From assembly GCA_002707365.1 (NCBI GenBank), contig PAMQ01000007.1, positions 304,833-354,322 on the forward strand: 49,490 nucleotides of DNA. Direction: 5' to 3'. Position 1 is the first letter of the stretch, and the number at the start of each line of letters is the position of its first letter. Below are positions 18,292 through 26,837 of the stretch, piece after piece. The notes below the pieces were generated by a model. The model saw nothing but the letters and a program-made list of their open reading frames with translations. It made no database searches and was not told where the DNA came from. The position numbers were made by a program, and so were the translations under genes. This DNA comes from Trueperaceae bacterium. Its GTDB lineage: Bacteria > Deinococcota > Deinococci > Deinococcales > Trueperaceae.

Positions 18292-18348
18292 ATGCCTAAC
18301 AACACAACATCCGAGGAACACTATGCTACATACAAGGACCCGCGATGA
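18292..18348 (+). CDS. 18-codon leader ORF before the oxidoreductase
   Basis: ATG at 18292 follows a strong Shine-Dalgarno (GGGAGGA, 18282-18288). The ORF encodes MPNNTTSEEHYATYKDPR, and its TGA overlaps the ATG of the next gene (ATGA at 18345-18348). The oxidoreductase itself has a poorer ribosome-binding site (AAGGAC), so its translation is probably coupled to this ORF. No run of one amino acid suggests classical attenuation. It may be a coupling device or a remnant N-terminus. Confidence 0.45.
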   Translation: MPNNTTSEEHYATYKDPR

Positions 18349-19460
18349 TTGATTCCAGTCGAGTCGGGCTTGTAGGAGCTGGTGTCATAAGCACTACCTA
18401 TCTTGAGGCACAAGAGACTTTCCCGGAACTTAACTTCTGTGCAATAGCCGATATCGACACTGACAGGTCCGAGGAAAAGGCTAAAGAATTCGGGATCGAG
18501 TCGCTTACTGTGGATGCGCTCCTGACTAATCCCGATATTGATTTGATCCTCAATCTGACTATTCCAGCGGCACACAGCGAGGTCAGTCTTGCAGCGCTGA
18601 AAGAAGGCAAGGGTGTTTATAGTGAGAAACCGTTATCAATCAATGCCAATGACGGACGGCAACTCTTGGAACATTCTCTCTCCCTGAACCTACCGCTAGG
18701 ATGTGCGCCTGACACCTTCTTAGGAGCCGGTCTTCAAACATGTAGGTCAGTAATAGACCAGGGACGCATAGGCCAACCGCTCGGTGCAACCGCCTTCATG
18801 ATGAGCCCCGGCCCAGAGAGCTGGCATGCCACTCCTCATTTCTTTTACCAACCAGGTGCTGGTCCATTATTCGACATGGGACCGTACTACCTCACTGCCC
18901 TTGTACACTTGCTAGGCCCTGTAGAACACGTGAGCGCTATAACCGGGACCGGTTTCGAGGAACGAATTGCAGGTACTGGGGAAGTGGTCCCTGTAAACAC
19001 CCCTACACATGTTTCAGTTAACCTCAAACACGTAAGTGGAGCTATTAGTACCCTGATAACGAGCTTTGATGTACAAGCGTCCATCCTTCCCCGTATAGAA
19101 ATTTATGGTACCGACGCGACCTTGGCTGTGCCGGATCCGAACACGTTTGGGGGCCCTGTAAGAATTCACCATGGCCGGAAAACAGCAAATCCTAATGCTA
19201 CAGCTCCAACAGATACAATTGAAGACCTTGTTCTCACTCACTATTACAAGGACCAGTCTCGTGGACTTGGTCTGGCTGAGATGATTCGTGCGCATGCAGC
19301 TGGTAAAACCCCACGAGCCAGCGGTGAACTCTCCTTTCATGTTCTAGAGATTATGGAGCTCTCACTAGAATCGGCTAAAGCCGGTACCGTTATGAGAACC
19401 ACAACGACCCCTTCTAGGCCGGAAGCCCTTCTGCCTGGACCTTTAGCAGAATCGTTTTAA
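18345..19460 (+). CDS. Gfo/Idh/MocA family NAD(P)-dependent oxidoreductase
   Basis: The protein has 371 residues. The N-terminal Rossmann fold opens VGLVGAGVIS, followed by ADIDTDRSEEKAKEFG. The family signature SEKPLSIN lies near 90, and a C-terminal alpha/beta domain contains FDMGPYYLTALVHLLGPV with the catalytic-type DxGxY..H pattern. These enzymes oxidise sugars, sugar acids or inositols. It is followed 2 bases later by a sugar-isomerase-like TIM-barrel gene, a pairing common in carbohydrate or inositol catabolism. The substrate cannot be inferred. Its start overlaps an 18-codon leader ORF. Confidence 0.9.
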   Translation: MIDSSRVGLVGAGVISTTYLEAQETFPELNFCAIADIDTDRSEEKAKEFGIESLTVDALLTNPDIDLILNLTIPAAHSEVSLAALKEGKGVYSEKPLSINANDGRQLLEHSLSLNLPLGCAPDTFLGAGLQTCRSVIDQGRIGQPLGATAFMMSPGPESWHATPHFFYQPGAGPLFDMGPYYLTALVHLLGPVEHVSAITGTGFEERIAGTGEVVPVNTPTHVSVNLKHVSGAISTLITSFDVQASILPRIEIYGTDATLAVPDPNTFGGPVRIHHGRKTANPNATAPTDTIEDLVLTHYYKDQSRGLGLAEMIRAHAAGKTPRASGELSFHVLEIMELSLESAKAGTVMRTTTTPSRPEALLPGPLAESF

Positions 19461-19462
19461 TT

Positions 19463-20230
19463 GTGCTCAAAACCGCTCTTCAGCTTTATACCGTCCGTAA
19501 CCTACCTAATGGCCCAGAAACACATTTTGCTTGTGCAGCCGAAGCAGGTTACACGGGAGTAGAACTGCTCGGTGACCATGGCCTGGAAAGCGAAGCGATG
19601 AGTGAGCTTCTAGAAAAATATGGCCTCGAACCTACATCAAGCCACGTGGCTCTTGACGAACTTGAAAGTAATACCGATAGGGTGGTTGGGTTTCACAGGG
19701 AGATAGGAACGAAGTTATTGGTGGTCCCATTCTTACCGGTTGAACTAAGGGGTAATGACACTGCGAGCTGGCAAATGATTGGGAGGCGCCTAGGTTTGCT
19801 TGGAAAAACCTGCAGAGAAGCAGGCCTAAATCTCGGTTATCACAACCACGATTTTGAGATGGTTAGCGTAGGAGGAGCAACAGGACTGGATATCATCCTT
19901 AGTGCAGCTGCAAGCGAAGATTTATTTCTGGAACTTGATATTGCGTGGGCTGTCCGTGGTAACAGGGACCCCCTGGAATTGCTTGACCGTTACCGGGGCC
20001 GCTGCCCACGCGTACATGTTAAGGACTTAAACCCGGACCGGCCTGAAGAACAGGGCTGGGCTGATGTTGGTGATGGAATCCTTGACTGGGACATTCTACT
20101 GCCAGCTACAGTAGAGGCAGGAACTGAATGGTTAGTCGTTGAGCATGACAGTCCTTTAGACCCGGTCCGAACAGCTAACCGTAGCCAAGCTTTCCTTGTA
20201 TCTAAGGGTTTTGGTCAGAACCTTATTTAA
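19463..20230 (+). CDS. Sugar phosphate isomerase/epimerase (xylose isomerase-like TIM barrel)
   Basis: The protein has 255 residues of the AP endonuclease family 2 / IolE-IolI type. Metal-binding positions appear in order: LGYHNHDFE (about 125), ELDIAWAVRG (about 152), PRVHVKDLNP (about 182) and WLVVEHDSP (about 228). It starts with GTG and MLKTALQLYTVRN, a typical opening of this family. With the oxidoreductase 2 bases upstream it forms a two-gene operon for modifying or degrading a sugar or cyclitol. It ends 1 base before the convergent Sco gene. Confidence 0.9.
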   Translation: MLKTALQLYTVRNLPNGPETHFACAAEAGYTGVELLGDHGLESEAMSELLEKYGLEPTSSHVALDELESNTDRVVGFHREIGTKLLVVPFLPVELRGNDTASWQMIGRRLGLLGKTCREAGLNLGYHNHDFEMVSVGGATGLDIILSAAASEDLFLELDIAWAVRGNRDPLELLDRYRGRCPRVHVKDLNPDRPEEQGWADVGDGILDWDILLPATVEAGTEWLVVEHDSPLDPVRTANRSQAFLVSKGFGQNLI

Positions 20231-20231
20231 A

Positions 20232-20828
20232 TTAGAAGTCTCTGCGTAACAACAGCTTAGGCAGATCCTCAACCAATCGCGTAACGTGTTCCTGGTTGTA
20301 GAAGTATCGTAATCGCCTCCTGGAATCCAGTATCGCGATTGCGTCAGTATGGTTAAATTGGTCGCTTACGGTCTTCTGATACCCAATAAAGAAAGTTCTA
20401 GCTGCTCGAGCTATCTCGGTATTGGAACCTCCCAATCCAATAAATTCAGGATGGAAACTAGAGACGTATCTTTGGATAACCTCAGGCGTGTCGTGAGCCG
20501 GGTCAATAGTAATCATGACCACCTGTATATCCTCAGTCTTACCGAAGTCGTCGTAGGCCTTAACCAACTTCGCGAGGGTTAATGGGCATATGTCTGGACA
20601 CTGGGTGTAACCAAAAAATACTAACAACAACGAAGCCTCGAAGTCTGCCAGAGTTACTGTGCCTCGATCAACGTGCCGGAGTAAGAGTGTATTCAGATCA
20701 GGGGGGTTCTGCACCTCGGTACCGTACAGTTCGTTTCCCCTTCCAAGCATGTGTCCTAGGCTCAAAGCCACCACCCCAGCAGCTATCAGTCCAATGGCGC
20801 CTAGCATGTATATCCAGGTACTCTTCAC
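20232..20828 (-). CDS. SCO1/SenC-family copper chaperone / thiol protein
   Basis: The protein has 198 residues. One N-terminal membrane anchor (residues about 5-28) is followed by a thioredoxin-fold domain outside the membrane. The copper-binding CxxxC lies in YTQCPDICPLT (Cys77 and Cys81), and the third ligand is His160 in FNHTDAI. Sco proteins deliver copper to the CuA site of cytochrome c oxidase. No oxidase genes are in the window. It starts with GTG, six bases after a perfect TATAAT, so the message is probably leaderless. Confidence 0.93.
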   Translation of the reverse strand: MKSTWIYMLGAIGLIAAGVVALSLGHMLGRGNELYGTEVQNPPDLNTLLLRHVDRGTVTLADFEASLLLVFFGYTQCPDICPLTLAKLVKAYDDFGKTEDIQVVMITIDPAHDTPEVIQRYVSSFHPEFIGLGGSNTEIARAARTFFIGYQKTVSDQFNHTDAIAILDSRRRLRYFYNQEHVTRLVEDLPKLLLRRDF

Positions 20829-20834
20829 AGGGAA

Positions 20835-20840
20835 ATTATA
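20835..20840 (-). promoter_or_regulatory. -10 box of the Sco gene (leaderless)
   Basis: On the minus strand TATAAT is followed by exactly 6 nt and then the GTG start. There is no Shine-Dalgarno, so transcription probably begins at the start codon. Confidence 0.7.
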
Positions 20841-20983
20841 GGTTGATTTTGAGAAATAGTCGGTTCTCCTTTAAATCGAATAGAACAATTGAACCGCCAC
20901 TCTAAGCCAATTTATGTTTGGTGCAACCGAGGCAGTATCATAGAAGACTAGAATTAATTTTAACTATCACATAAACTGTAATT

Positions 20984-21151
20984 ACCACGGAAAGGAGGTG
21001 GTCCTAATTCATAAATGTCAACAGACCAGTGGAGGTACCCGCCGAGGGTAACTACAGCACGCCTCTCGATTGAGTTAGAGCCTAAGGTTCCCTCAATATA
21101 GGCGGGTAACCACAACCCCCCCCTCGACTGATTAAGGGGGGGTTCTTTTTT
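20984..21151 (+). ncRNA. Candidate orphan structured RNA on the plus strand
   Basis: Two minus-strand genes flank this element, yet it ends in a plus-strand terminator. It begins with ACCAC/GTGGT (20984-20988, 20998-21002) holding a purine loop GGAAAGGAG. A perfect 8-bp stem TACCCGCC/GGCGGGTA (21036-21043, 21101-21108) encloses GAGGG/CCCTC (21044-21048, 21090-21094) and a smaller CTCT/AGAG stem. A weak -10 (TGTAAT) ends at 20982. An internal ORF of 28 codons (21015-21101) exists, but its SD-like GGAGG is about 16 nt away, too far for normal initiation. No coding gene follows on this strand for 1.9 kb. I do not recognise the family; it is not tRNA, SRP RNA or tmRNA by its motifs. Confidence 0.5.
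21114..21151 (+). terminator. Strong terminator of the orphan RNA
   Basis: AACCCCCCC pairs with GGGGGGGTT around TCGACTGATTAA and is followed by C and six T. The U-tract is on the plus strand only, which shows that something is transcribed in that direction. Confidence 0.85.
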
Positions 21152-21226
21152 GATTTTAATGATTACATCACCTTACCCATTGCACTAAGCAGTTACTGAT
21201 TCTGATTCGCTTTTTTCAAATCGTAA

Positions 21227-22030
21227 TCACTTTGAGTAACTAGTACTAATAAATAGTCCTGCCTGATTCGCTAATGTTGCTAGTCGATCTCCGTCTTGCG
21301 TTACTCTTAGGTAGTCACGAGCGTTCTGTGGAAGATCCAGAATGTATCGTTCTAATCTGTCGGTGACGGTACTGTCTGTTTGCGAACGTTCTACCCAATC
21401 TCGGTAACCCTTCTCTCGAAAAAACCGCTCGATATGTGTAACTTCTAAACAGGCTTCCGCAAACCAGTTCACCCAACGCCTTACGGTATAGGCCTTTACG
21501 TGACTGGGGTCGCGCTTCTTTTCAATATAGTTCAAAATGCGATTAAGTTCGGAATCCTCAGGACTCACAATATCTACAACAACGAGTATGCCTCCGGGGG
21601 CTAACACCCTAGCAGCCTCACTTACAAAGGCCTTGGGATCAGCAAAGTGGTGGGGGGCGATACGACACGTAATTACGTCAAAGCTATCTTGTTTGAAAGG
21701 GAGGTTCTCAGCGGCTGCCAACTGGAAATCAATTTTAGCGGTTACTTCTTTAGAGATGAAAGAACTTGCGGCGTCCAGCATCTCTGGGGTGATGTCAGAA
21801 GCAACAACATTGGCTCCTGCCCTAGAAAAAGCCAGGGCAGTATGTCCTCCCCCGGTGGCAACATCTAATACCCGTTTTTTGTGCAGGCCGCCTTCGAATT
21901 GTTCGGAAGCTAGACGCACCATAGCCTCTAGATCATCACTTTTAGCATGATGTACGCTCGTTACATAATCAGTTGCTGTTTTACCAAATTGTACCTGGGA
22001 CTTCTCCCTAATCGAGTCAGAAGAATCCAT
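21227..22030 (-). CDS. Class I SAM-dependent methyltransferase (UbiE/Methyltransf_11 type)
   Basis: The protein has 267 residues. Motif I VLDVATGGGHTALAFSRAGA is at about 55-74, the acidic residue after beta-2 in VVASDITPEMLDAA, then DVITCRIAPHHFADP and VLAPGGILVVVDIV as motifs II and III. The last 70 residues vary and should bind the substrate, which is not known. The start follows AAGGGGAATA, 58 bases after bioY, so the two are probably co-transcribed. A biotin-linked role such as BioC is possible from the neighbour, but nothing in the sequence proves it. Confidence 0.85.
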   Translation of the reverse strand: MDSSDSIREKSQVQFGKTATDYVTSVHHAKSDDLEAMVRLASEQFEGGLHKKRVLDVATGGGHTALAFSRAGANVVASDITPEMLDAASSFISKEVTAKIDFQLAAAENLPFKQDSFDVITCRIAPHHFADPKAFVSEAARVLAPGGILVVVDIVSPEDSELNRILNYIEKKRDPSHVKAYTVRRWVNWFAEACLEVTHIERFFREKGYRDWVERSQTDSTVTDRLERYILDLPQNARDYLRVTQDGDRLATLANQAGLFISTSYSK

Positions 22031-22088
22031 TATTCCCCTTAACTACCGTGCTTATCGGGACGTGATGGGACCATCCTGTCCAATCGGT

Positions 22089-22682
22089 TTAAGACTTCCT
22101 GGGCTGCCCAACTAAACGCCAAACGTCCGGAAAAAGGCCAGCAGCAGCAATTAGTTTGATGAGATCACCAGCAATGAACGGGGTTAAACCCCAAGCCAGG
22201 GTTGTGGGCCAGCTACCATCTGGTGCAAATCGATTAAGCCATAAAAGACCCGGTACGTATATCAGTAGGTTTCCGATAAACATAGCTAAAGCGGTTAAGA
22301 AGAAGAAGCGATGCCAACCACGCTGCATGAGGTATCCAATGACCGCAGCTGCAATGGGGAAACCAATGAGATAGCCGCCTGTAGCTCCGGCGAAAGTAGC
22401 CCAGCCCGCTGCGCCGCCTGAGAACACCCCAAGGCCAAGACCACCAACGATAAGGTAGGCAGTAGCCGTAAGGGTGCCTAGGGAAAAGCCATAACTAGCC
22501 CCAATGAGCAGGATTCCAAGAGTTTGACCAGTTATAGGCACAGGCCCAATATCGAAACGGACCTGGGCTAAGAGGGCTAGAAAAACTACTCCTGCAATCA
22601 CTTGTACCGTGGTACGTATGAGCCCGTTCTGGATCGGCACGAGACGGTGAACCAGCGGTGTAGATAGAGATTTAATCGCCAT
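22089..22682 (-). CDS. bioY: BioY family biotin transporter (ECF S-component)
   Basis: The protein has 197 residues and about six membrane helices. The BioY hallmark VRFDIGPVPITGQTLGILLIGASYG is near 45-70, with GLGLGVFSGGAAGWATFAGATGGYLIGFPIAA after it. BioY captures biotin either alone or with the shared EcfAAT module, which is not in the window. The frame is open upstream to TTG 22694, but GGAGGT lies just before ATG 22682, which fixes the start there. A -10-like TATACT (22715-22720, minus strand) precedes it. Confidence 0.93.
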   Translation of the reverse strand: MAIKSLSTPLVHRLVPIQNGLIRTTVQVIAGVVFLALLAQVRFDIGPVPITGQTLGILLIGASYGFSLGTLTATAYLIVGGLGLGVFSGGAAGWATFAGATGGYLIGFPIAAAVIGYLMQRGWHRFFFLTALAMFIGNLLIYVPGLLWLNRFAPDGSWPTTLAWGLTPFIAGDLIKLIAAAGLFPDVWRLVGQPRKS

Positions 22683-23035
22683 TCTTACCTCCAAAAGGCA
22701 ATGATATTGAGGGCAGTATACCTACACAGATTACCCAACACCCGGCGAGACTAACCAATCCCTCGGCGAACTAAGTCATCCAAACCATGGATTCTAACGA
22801 TTAACGGCAGTAAAACTAAGATCAGGTGCAACAGGATTGGTAAAGGAACGCCTTGCTACAAGCGCGTAAAACCAAAGAAAGACGTTTTCCCTGACCTCGG
22901 AAATGAAATTTAGGGGTCCAGACAGGACATCCCTGGATCCGAACCATCTGCGGATGACCAAGAAACGCGGTAGAATGTCGGCTGTTCGGCATATCTCGAT
23001 TGATATTCTGAAACCAAGCCCGAAGGAGTCCACAT
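22683..23035. other. Intergenic region between divergent bioY and transketolase-like genes
   Basis: No credible ORF. It holds the bioY Shine-Dalgarno and -10 (22715-22720, minus), and a plus-strand -10-like TAGAAT at 22971-22976 without a clear -35. AAGGAG lies 8 bases before the ATG at 23036. No operator or riboswitch was recognised. Confidence 0.4.
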
Positions 23036-24937
23036 ATGGCTTTCCCTATCGATACTAGCGCCTACCGCCCCCTGACACTATCAACTGGCAATTCGAGTTT
23101 GAATGAGGAAGAAAAGTTGCAGTGGGAAACAAATATCGGGTTAGTGCGCGACGTAATAGTGTTCTTTACTGCGGTAGCCGGGGCCCGCGGGCTATCTGGT
23201 CATACTGGGGGCGCCTACGATATCGTACCTGAGGCGCTATTGGCTGACGGCTTCATTCGAGGTGGTGGTGTTTACCCGATCCTGTTCGACGAAGCAGGTC
23301 ACCGAGTTGCTCTTCAGTATGCAATGGCTGCCTTCCAAGGAACACTTCCATTCTCAGAACTATTACACTATCGTGAAGAGGGTCATGGGCTACACGGCCA
23401 CCCTGAAATCGAGCGTGACCTCGGTGTGTTATTCGCTTCGGGTAGGCTCGGCCACATGTGGCCCCATGTCAATGGTGTTGCAATTGCCAACCCGGATGCT
23501 TCTGTACTCATGTTCGGTAGTGATGGATCACAAATGGAGGGAAACGACGCTGAGGCAGCCCGAATGGCTGTAGCTCAAGGCCTCAAAGTAAAACTAATGA
23601 TCGATGACAATAACGTCACGATTGCGGGCCACCCAAAAGAGTATTTACCTGGCTTTGACGTAACCTCCACTTTAGAAGGTCACGGCCTGACGGTTGATAG
23701 TGGACCAGGCGAGGACCTCGACTCTCTCTACAAGCGCTTCTGTAGAGCTCTGGTAACTGAAGGCCCAGTAGCTCTAGTGAATGTTAGACCGATGGCGCCC
23801 GGACTTCCTGAAATCGAGGGTAGTACTGCTGGGCACGATGTGATTGGTACCTCAGCTGCGATCGAGCACCTTGAGGTTCGTGGTCATACCGAAGCAGTAG
23901 AGTATCTTAAGTCAGTACCGAAACACGATCCCCCCTCGCGAATCTATCGTGGGAGTAGCGAAGAAGTGGGATCTAATCGTAAAACCTTCGGCGTAGTCTT
24001 GTCTGATTTACTTGATGACCTTTCCTTAGACGAACGTTTGGCTAAAATACGGGTTATTGACAGCGATTTGGAAGGCTCAACGGGACTTAATACTATTCAT
24101 CAGAGGCATCCAGAGGTTTATATCAGCAGTGGCATTATGGAACGGACTAACTTTTCTGCGGCGGCTGGCTTTGGCTCTGAAAAAGGTCAAGTAGGTGTGT
24201 TCTCCACGTTCTCGGCTTTCCTGGAAATGATAGTTTCCGAGATCACCATGGCTCGCCTTAATGAGGCGAACGTCCTAAGCCATTTTTCGCACGCAGGTAT
24301 CGATCTTATCGCTGACAATACTTGTCACTTTGGGGTTAATCTTTTCTTCGCTGATAACGGATTTTCAGACCAGTCACCCACGCCACTCTATTTCCCTGCC
24401 GATCCTCACCAACTCCGAGCAATAGTGAAGAAGGTGTTGTGGGACGAAGGGCTCCGCTTCATATTCAGTACACGTTCTGAGGTTCCCTATATTGAGGAAG
24501 AAAATGGTAGTCATCTATTCGACGAAAAGGGTGGCTACACTTTTCAACCCGGCGTAGATGAAGTAGTTCGTGAAGGTAGTGCTGGCTGGGTAGTTAGTTT
24601 TGGGGAAATGCTTTACCGCTCTTTGGATGCTGTCGAGACCTTACGTGCAGAGGGCATTGATGTTGGCCTGATTAATAAACCAACACTAAATTCGATTGAT
24701 GAGCCGACCTTGGCTAAGTTAGGCTCGTCTCCTTTTGTCCTCGTCGTTGAAGGCCTAAGTGTCCGCACGGGACTCGGGATCCGCTTCGGAACCTGGCTTT
24801 TGGAGCGGGGGTATAGTCCGCGCTACGCTCACATGGGAGTGAATTCTACAGGCCACGGTGGTACCTGGGACCAAATCCCGAGTCAAGGCCTTGCACCAGA
24901 AAGTATCGCTGCCCGAGTAAAGGAATTAGTCGGTTAA
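23036..24937 (+). CDS. Transketolase-like thiamine-diphosphate enzyme
   Basis: The protein has 633 residues and the three-part transketolase layout. The ThDP-binding domain has GHTGGAYDIVPE (about 55-66), GLHGHPEIE, and the cofactor motif FGSDGSQMEGNDAEAARMA...IDDNN (about 163-200). The Pyr domain (about 315-480) has DSDLEGSTGLNTIHQRHPEVYISSGIMERTN with the catalytic-type Glu. The C-terminal domain (about 500-630) has NKPTLNSID and a conserved-looking GHGGTW end. Spacing and motifs differ from classical tktA and from DXP synthase, so it is best called a paralogue of unknown substrate. AAGGAGTCCACAT before the ATG sets the start. It stands alone as a single-gene unit. Confidence 0.8.
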   Translation: MAFPIDTSAYRPLTLSTGNSSLNEEEKLQWETNIGLVRDVIVFFTAVAGARGLSGHTGGAYDIVPEALLADGFIRGGGVYPILFDEAGHRVALQYAMAAFQGTLPFSELLHYREEGHGLHGHPEIERDLGVLFASGRLGHMWPHVNGVAIANPDASVLMFGSDGSQMEGNDAEAARMAVAQGLKVKLMIDDNNVTIAGHPKEYLPGFDVTSTLEGHGLTVDSGPGEDLDSLYKRFCRALVTEGPVALVNVRPMAPGLPEIEGSTAGHDVIGTSAAIEHLEVRGHTEAVEYLKSVPKHDPPSRIYRGSSEEVGSNRKTFGVVLSDLLDDLSLDERLAKIRVIDSDLEGSTGLNTIHQRHPEVYISSGIMERTNFSAAAGFGSEKGQVGVFSTFSAFLEMIVSEITMARLNEANVLSHFSHAGIDLIADNTCHFGVNLFFADNGFSDQSPTPLYFPADPHQLRAIVKKVLWDEGLRFIFSTRSEVPYIEEENGSHLFDEKGGYTFQPGVDEVVREGSAGWVVSFGEMLYRSLDAVETLRAEGIDVGLINKPTLNSIDEPTLAKLGSSPFVLVVEGLSVRTGLGIRFGTWLLERGYSPRYAHMGVNSTGHGGTWDQIPSQGLAPESIAARVKELVG

Positions 24938-25060
24938 AAATCTACGGATTTGAAGCGTCACCTGTGCCAAATTTTATTTTGGTGTTGTTCAACGTCTTGT
25001 TCAAACGACTACTTCCATGAGATCGGCTCTGACAATCTACCCATATAGATGGAGATTAAA

Positions 25061-26791
25061 GTGTTCTGGAAACTCCTTAGCCTAATCACGTTACTTTCGC
25101 CACTTTGTTTAGGGACTGCACAAAAACTGAGTCATCTACTTTCATCGGATTCATTTTTTGTGCTCGGTGCTGAAAATCTTCAAGACCACAACTCAAAACT
25201 TAAAGTCTTCATTGACGAGTTTCAAAGTCAGGACGTCCTTTCAGCATTAAAAGTTCTATTTCCTGACGCGACCAAAGCCTTACCTATTAATCCCAATAAC
25301 CTCATCCCGCAGGACTATTCTGATCTGACGTTACTAGACCTGATAGGCCAAGAAACATGGATCGGCTTGTCTGCTAGCTCATTTAATCCACTTCCAGCAA
25401 TAACCTTCTTAAGTCGGACTAGTCCAACCGGCACAGAAATATTAAAACAACAAATAGCGGAAGCATCTTCTACCCAAGGCACTACGAGGCTAATTGAGGG
25501 TAATTTTGTTTTTTACAAGACCAAGGTGGAAACAAATTCCTTCCCTGATACGGTTGTTTATGCCCAGGTAGATGACATAATTTTGATAGGCACAAATCCG
25601 GAAAATATACGTGGGGCACTCCGAAGGTTAGCTGGCAACGAAGAGCCGTCCCTTATGACCACTGATAGTTACAAAAACACCTTAGGTCGTTTAGGAAATG
25701 GTCATTTTTATGGATATATTAATCTACCAGCTGTGGCTAAGCTAGGAACACGGTTTGGTTCAGGTTTCGGAATGGATCACCTAGTAAAACGTATCACAGG
25801 AGTAATTAACACGAGCGGCGTATTTGCCAGCGTCCTTAGAATTACCCCCGACGGCCTACATACTGTCGGAGCACAAGCCCTGAACCCTACCGCTGGTGAC
25901 ACTGAACTTTTGCGTTTACTATCTGATCCAACGCCGGTTCCTCGTGAAGCAATACCCTATATACCTGAAACTGCTATTGGGGTGTCTCTCAGGCACGTTA
26001 ATCTTACGGGCTGGTGGAATTGGCTACACAATCTAGCTGCTAACACCCCAGATATTGGTGTCGATCTGGACGCTATGCTGTTTATGCTACTAGGTTTAGA
26101 CTTGAGGACAGACCTTCTAGAATGGGCTGGGCCTCAAATAGCAACCGTTACCTTACCTACTGAAGAAGTCATTGAACCGGAAGCAACTGATCTGGACCTA
26201 TTAGGGGAAACCGTCTATTTAGTTGAAACTTCCAGCCAAAAAGCAGCCCAAATAGGCCTAAAGAGCACTTTCGTTTCCCTGGCAAATGCGGTCGCAACTT
26301 TCGCTGATCCTTCTGGCGGGGATGGTAATCCCATTACAACTAATCGCGAAGTGGGTAACATCCAAGTCACCAGCATGACAGCGTTTCCTGGTGCAACAAT
26401 TAGTTTCGCAATCGCAGGAGATTTCGCGGTGATTTCTACTAATCCTAATAATTTGGACGCTGTGATAGAAGCTTTTGCAAAACACAACTCCTCTATTCGA
26501 CCCGAATTTGTAAACCTGATAGCAGAAGTCCCAAACAACGTCCAAAGCATCAATGTAATCGATACGGGTGCAATGTTAGAACTTATCTCTGGTGAAGTAC
26601 CTAATCAATTAAAACTACTGTCAGGATTGGGCGGTGCCGATAACTTGGATTTTGATGCTGTAACGATAGCCACGAAAACAATCGGGGATTATCTGGATTT
26701 TCTAAGCAATCACATTGGAACCAACGTTACATTTAGTCAGGTCAAAGAAAATATCATTCTTACTTTTGGCAAGAACGAGATTAGTTGGTAG
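25061..26791 (+). CDS. Secreted protein of unknown function (DUF3352-like)
   Basis: The protein has about 576 residues, starting at GTG 25061. GGAG at 25051-25054 is ideally spaced for that codon, while the ATG at 25049 has no ribosome-binding site. The product then begins with a clean signal peptide (FWKLLSLITLLSPLCLG, cleavage near TAQ). The rest is soluble with no membrane helices and no catalytic motif that I recognise. Repeated blocks of the type DVVYAQVDDIILIGTNPENIRGALRRL and ISFAIAGDFAVISTNPNNLDAVIEAF suggest an internal duplication of the fold. This pattern recalls DUF3352-type proteins; the name is tentative. It ends 46 bases before the convergent coaE. Confidence 0.6.
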   Translation: MFWKLLSLITLLSPLCLGTAQKLSHLLSSDSFFVLGAENLQDHNSKLKVFIDEFQSQDVLSALKVLFPDATKALPINPNNLIPQDYSDLTLLDLIGQETWIGLSASSFNPLPAITFLSRTSPTGTEILKQQIAEASSTQGTTRLIEGNFVFYKTKVETNSFPDTVVYAQVDDIILIGTNPENIRGALRRLAGNEEPSLMTTDSYKNTLGRLGNGHFYGYINLPAVAKLGTRFGSGFGMDHLVKRITGVINTSGVFASVLRITPDGLHTVGAQALNPTAGDTELLRLLSDPTPVPREAIPYIPETAIGVSLRHVNLTGWWNWLHNLAANTPDIGVDLDAMLFMLLGLDLRTDLLEWAGPQIATVTLPTEEVIEPEATDLDLLGETVYLVETSSQKAAQIGLKSTFVSLANAVATFADPSGGDGNPITTNREVGNIQVTSMTAFPGATISFAIAGDFAVISTNPNNLDAVIEAFAKHNSSIRPEFVNLIAEVPNNVQSINVIDTGAMLELISGEVPNQLKLLSGLGGADNLDFDAVTIATKTIGDYLDFLSNHIGTNVTFSQVKENIILTFGKNEISW

Positions 26792-26837
26792 TCCCTTGGA
26801 CTAACTTAATAGTCCTACGACTCCTGACTACTTAGGT

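Noticed and set aside
18089-18352. 87-residue plus-strand ORF overlapping the end of pyrC
   Set aside because: Out of frame with pyrC, no ribosome site, and the composition is not protein-like; the short ORF at 18292 has the real Shine-Dalgarno.
20989-21004. GGAAAGGAGGTGGTCC read as the complement of a 16S rRNA 3' end
   Set aside because: It resembles the anti-SD complement, but the neighbouring bases do not continue into 16S rRNA and no rRNA gene is nearby.
21015-21101. 28-codon ORF within the orphan RNA
   Set aside because: The SD-like GGAGG is about 16 nt from the ATG and the ORF covers strongly paired stems, so structure explains the conservation-like features better. Kept only as an alternative.
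22794-23033. 79-residue minus-strand ORF before the transketolase-like gene
   Set aside because: No motif or ribosome site and it would cover the divergent promoter region.
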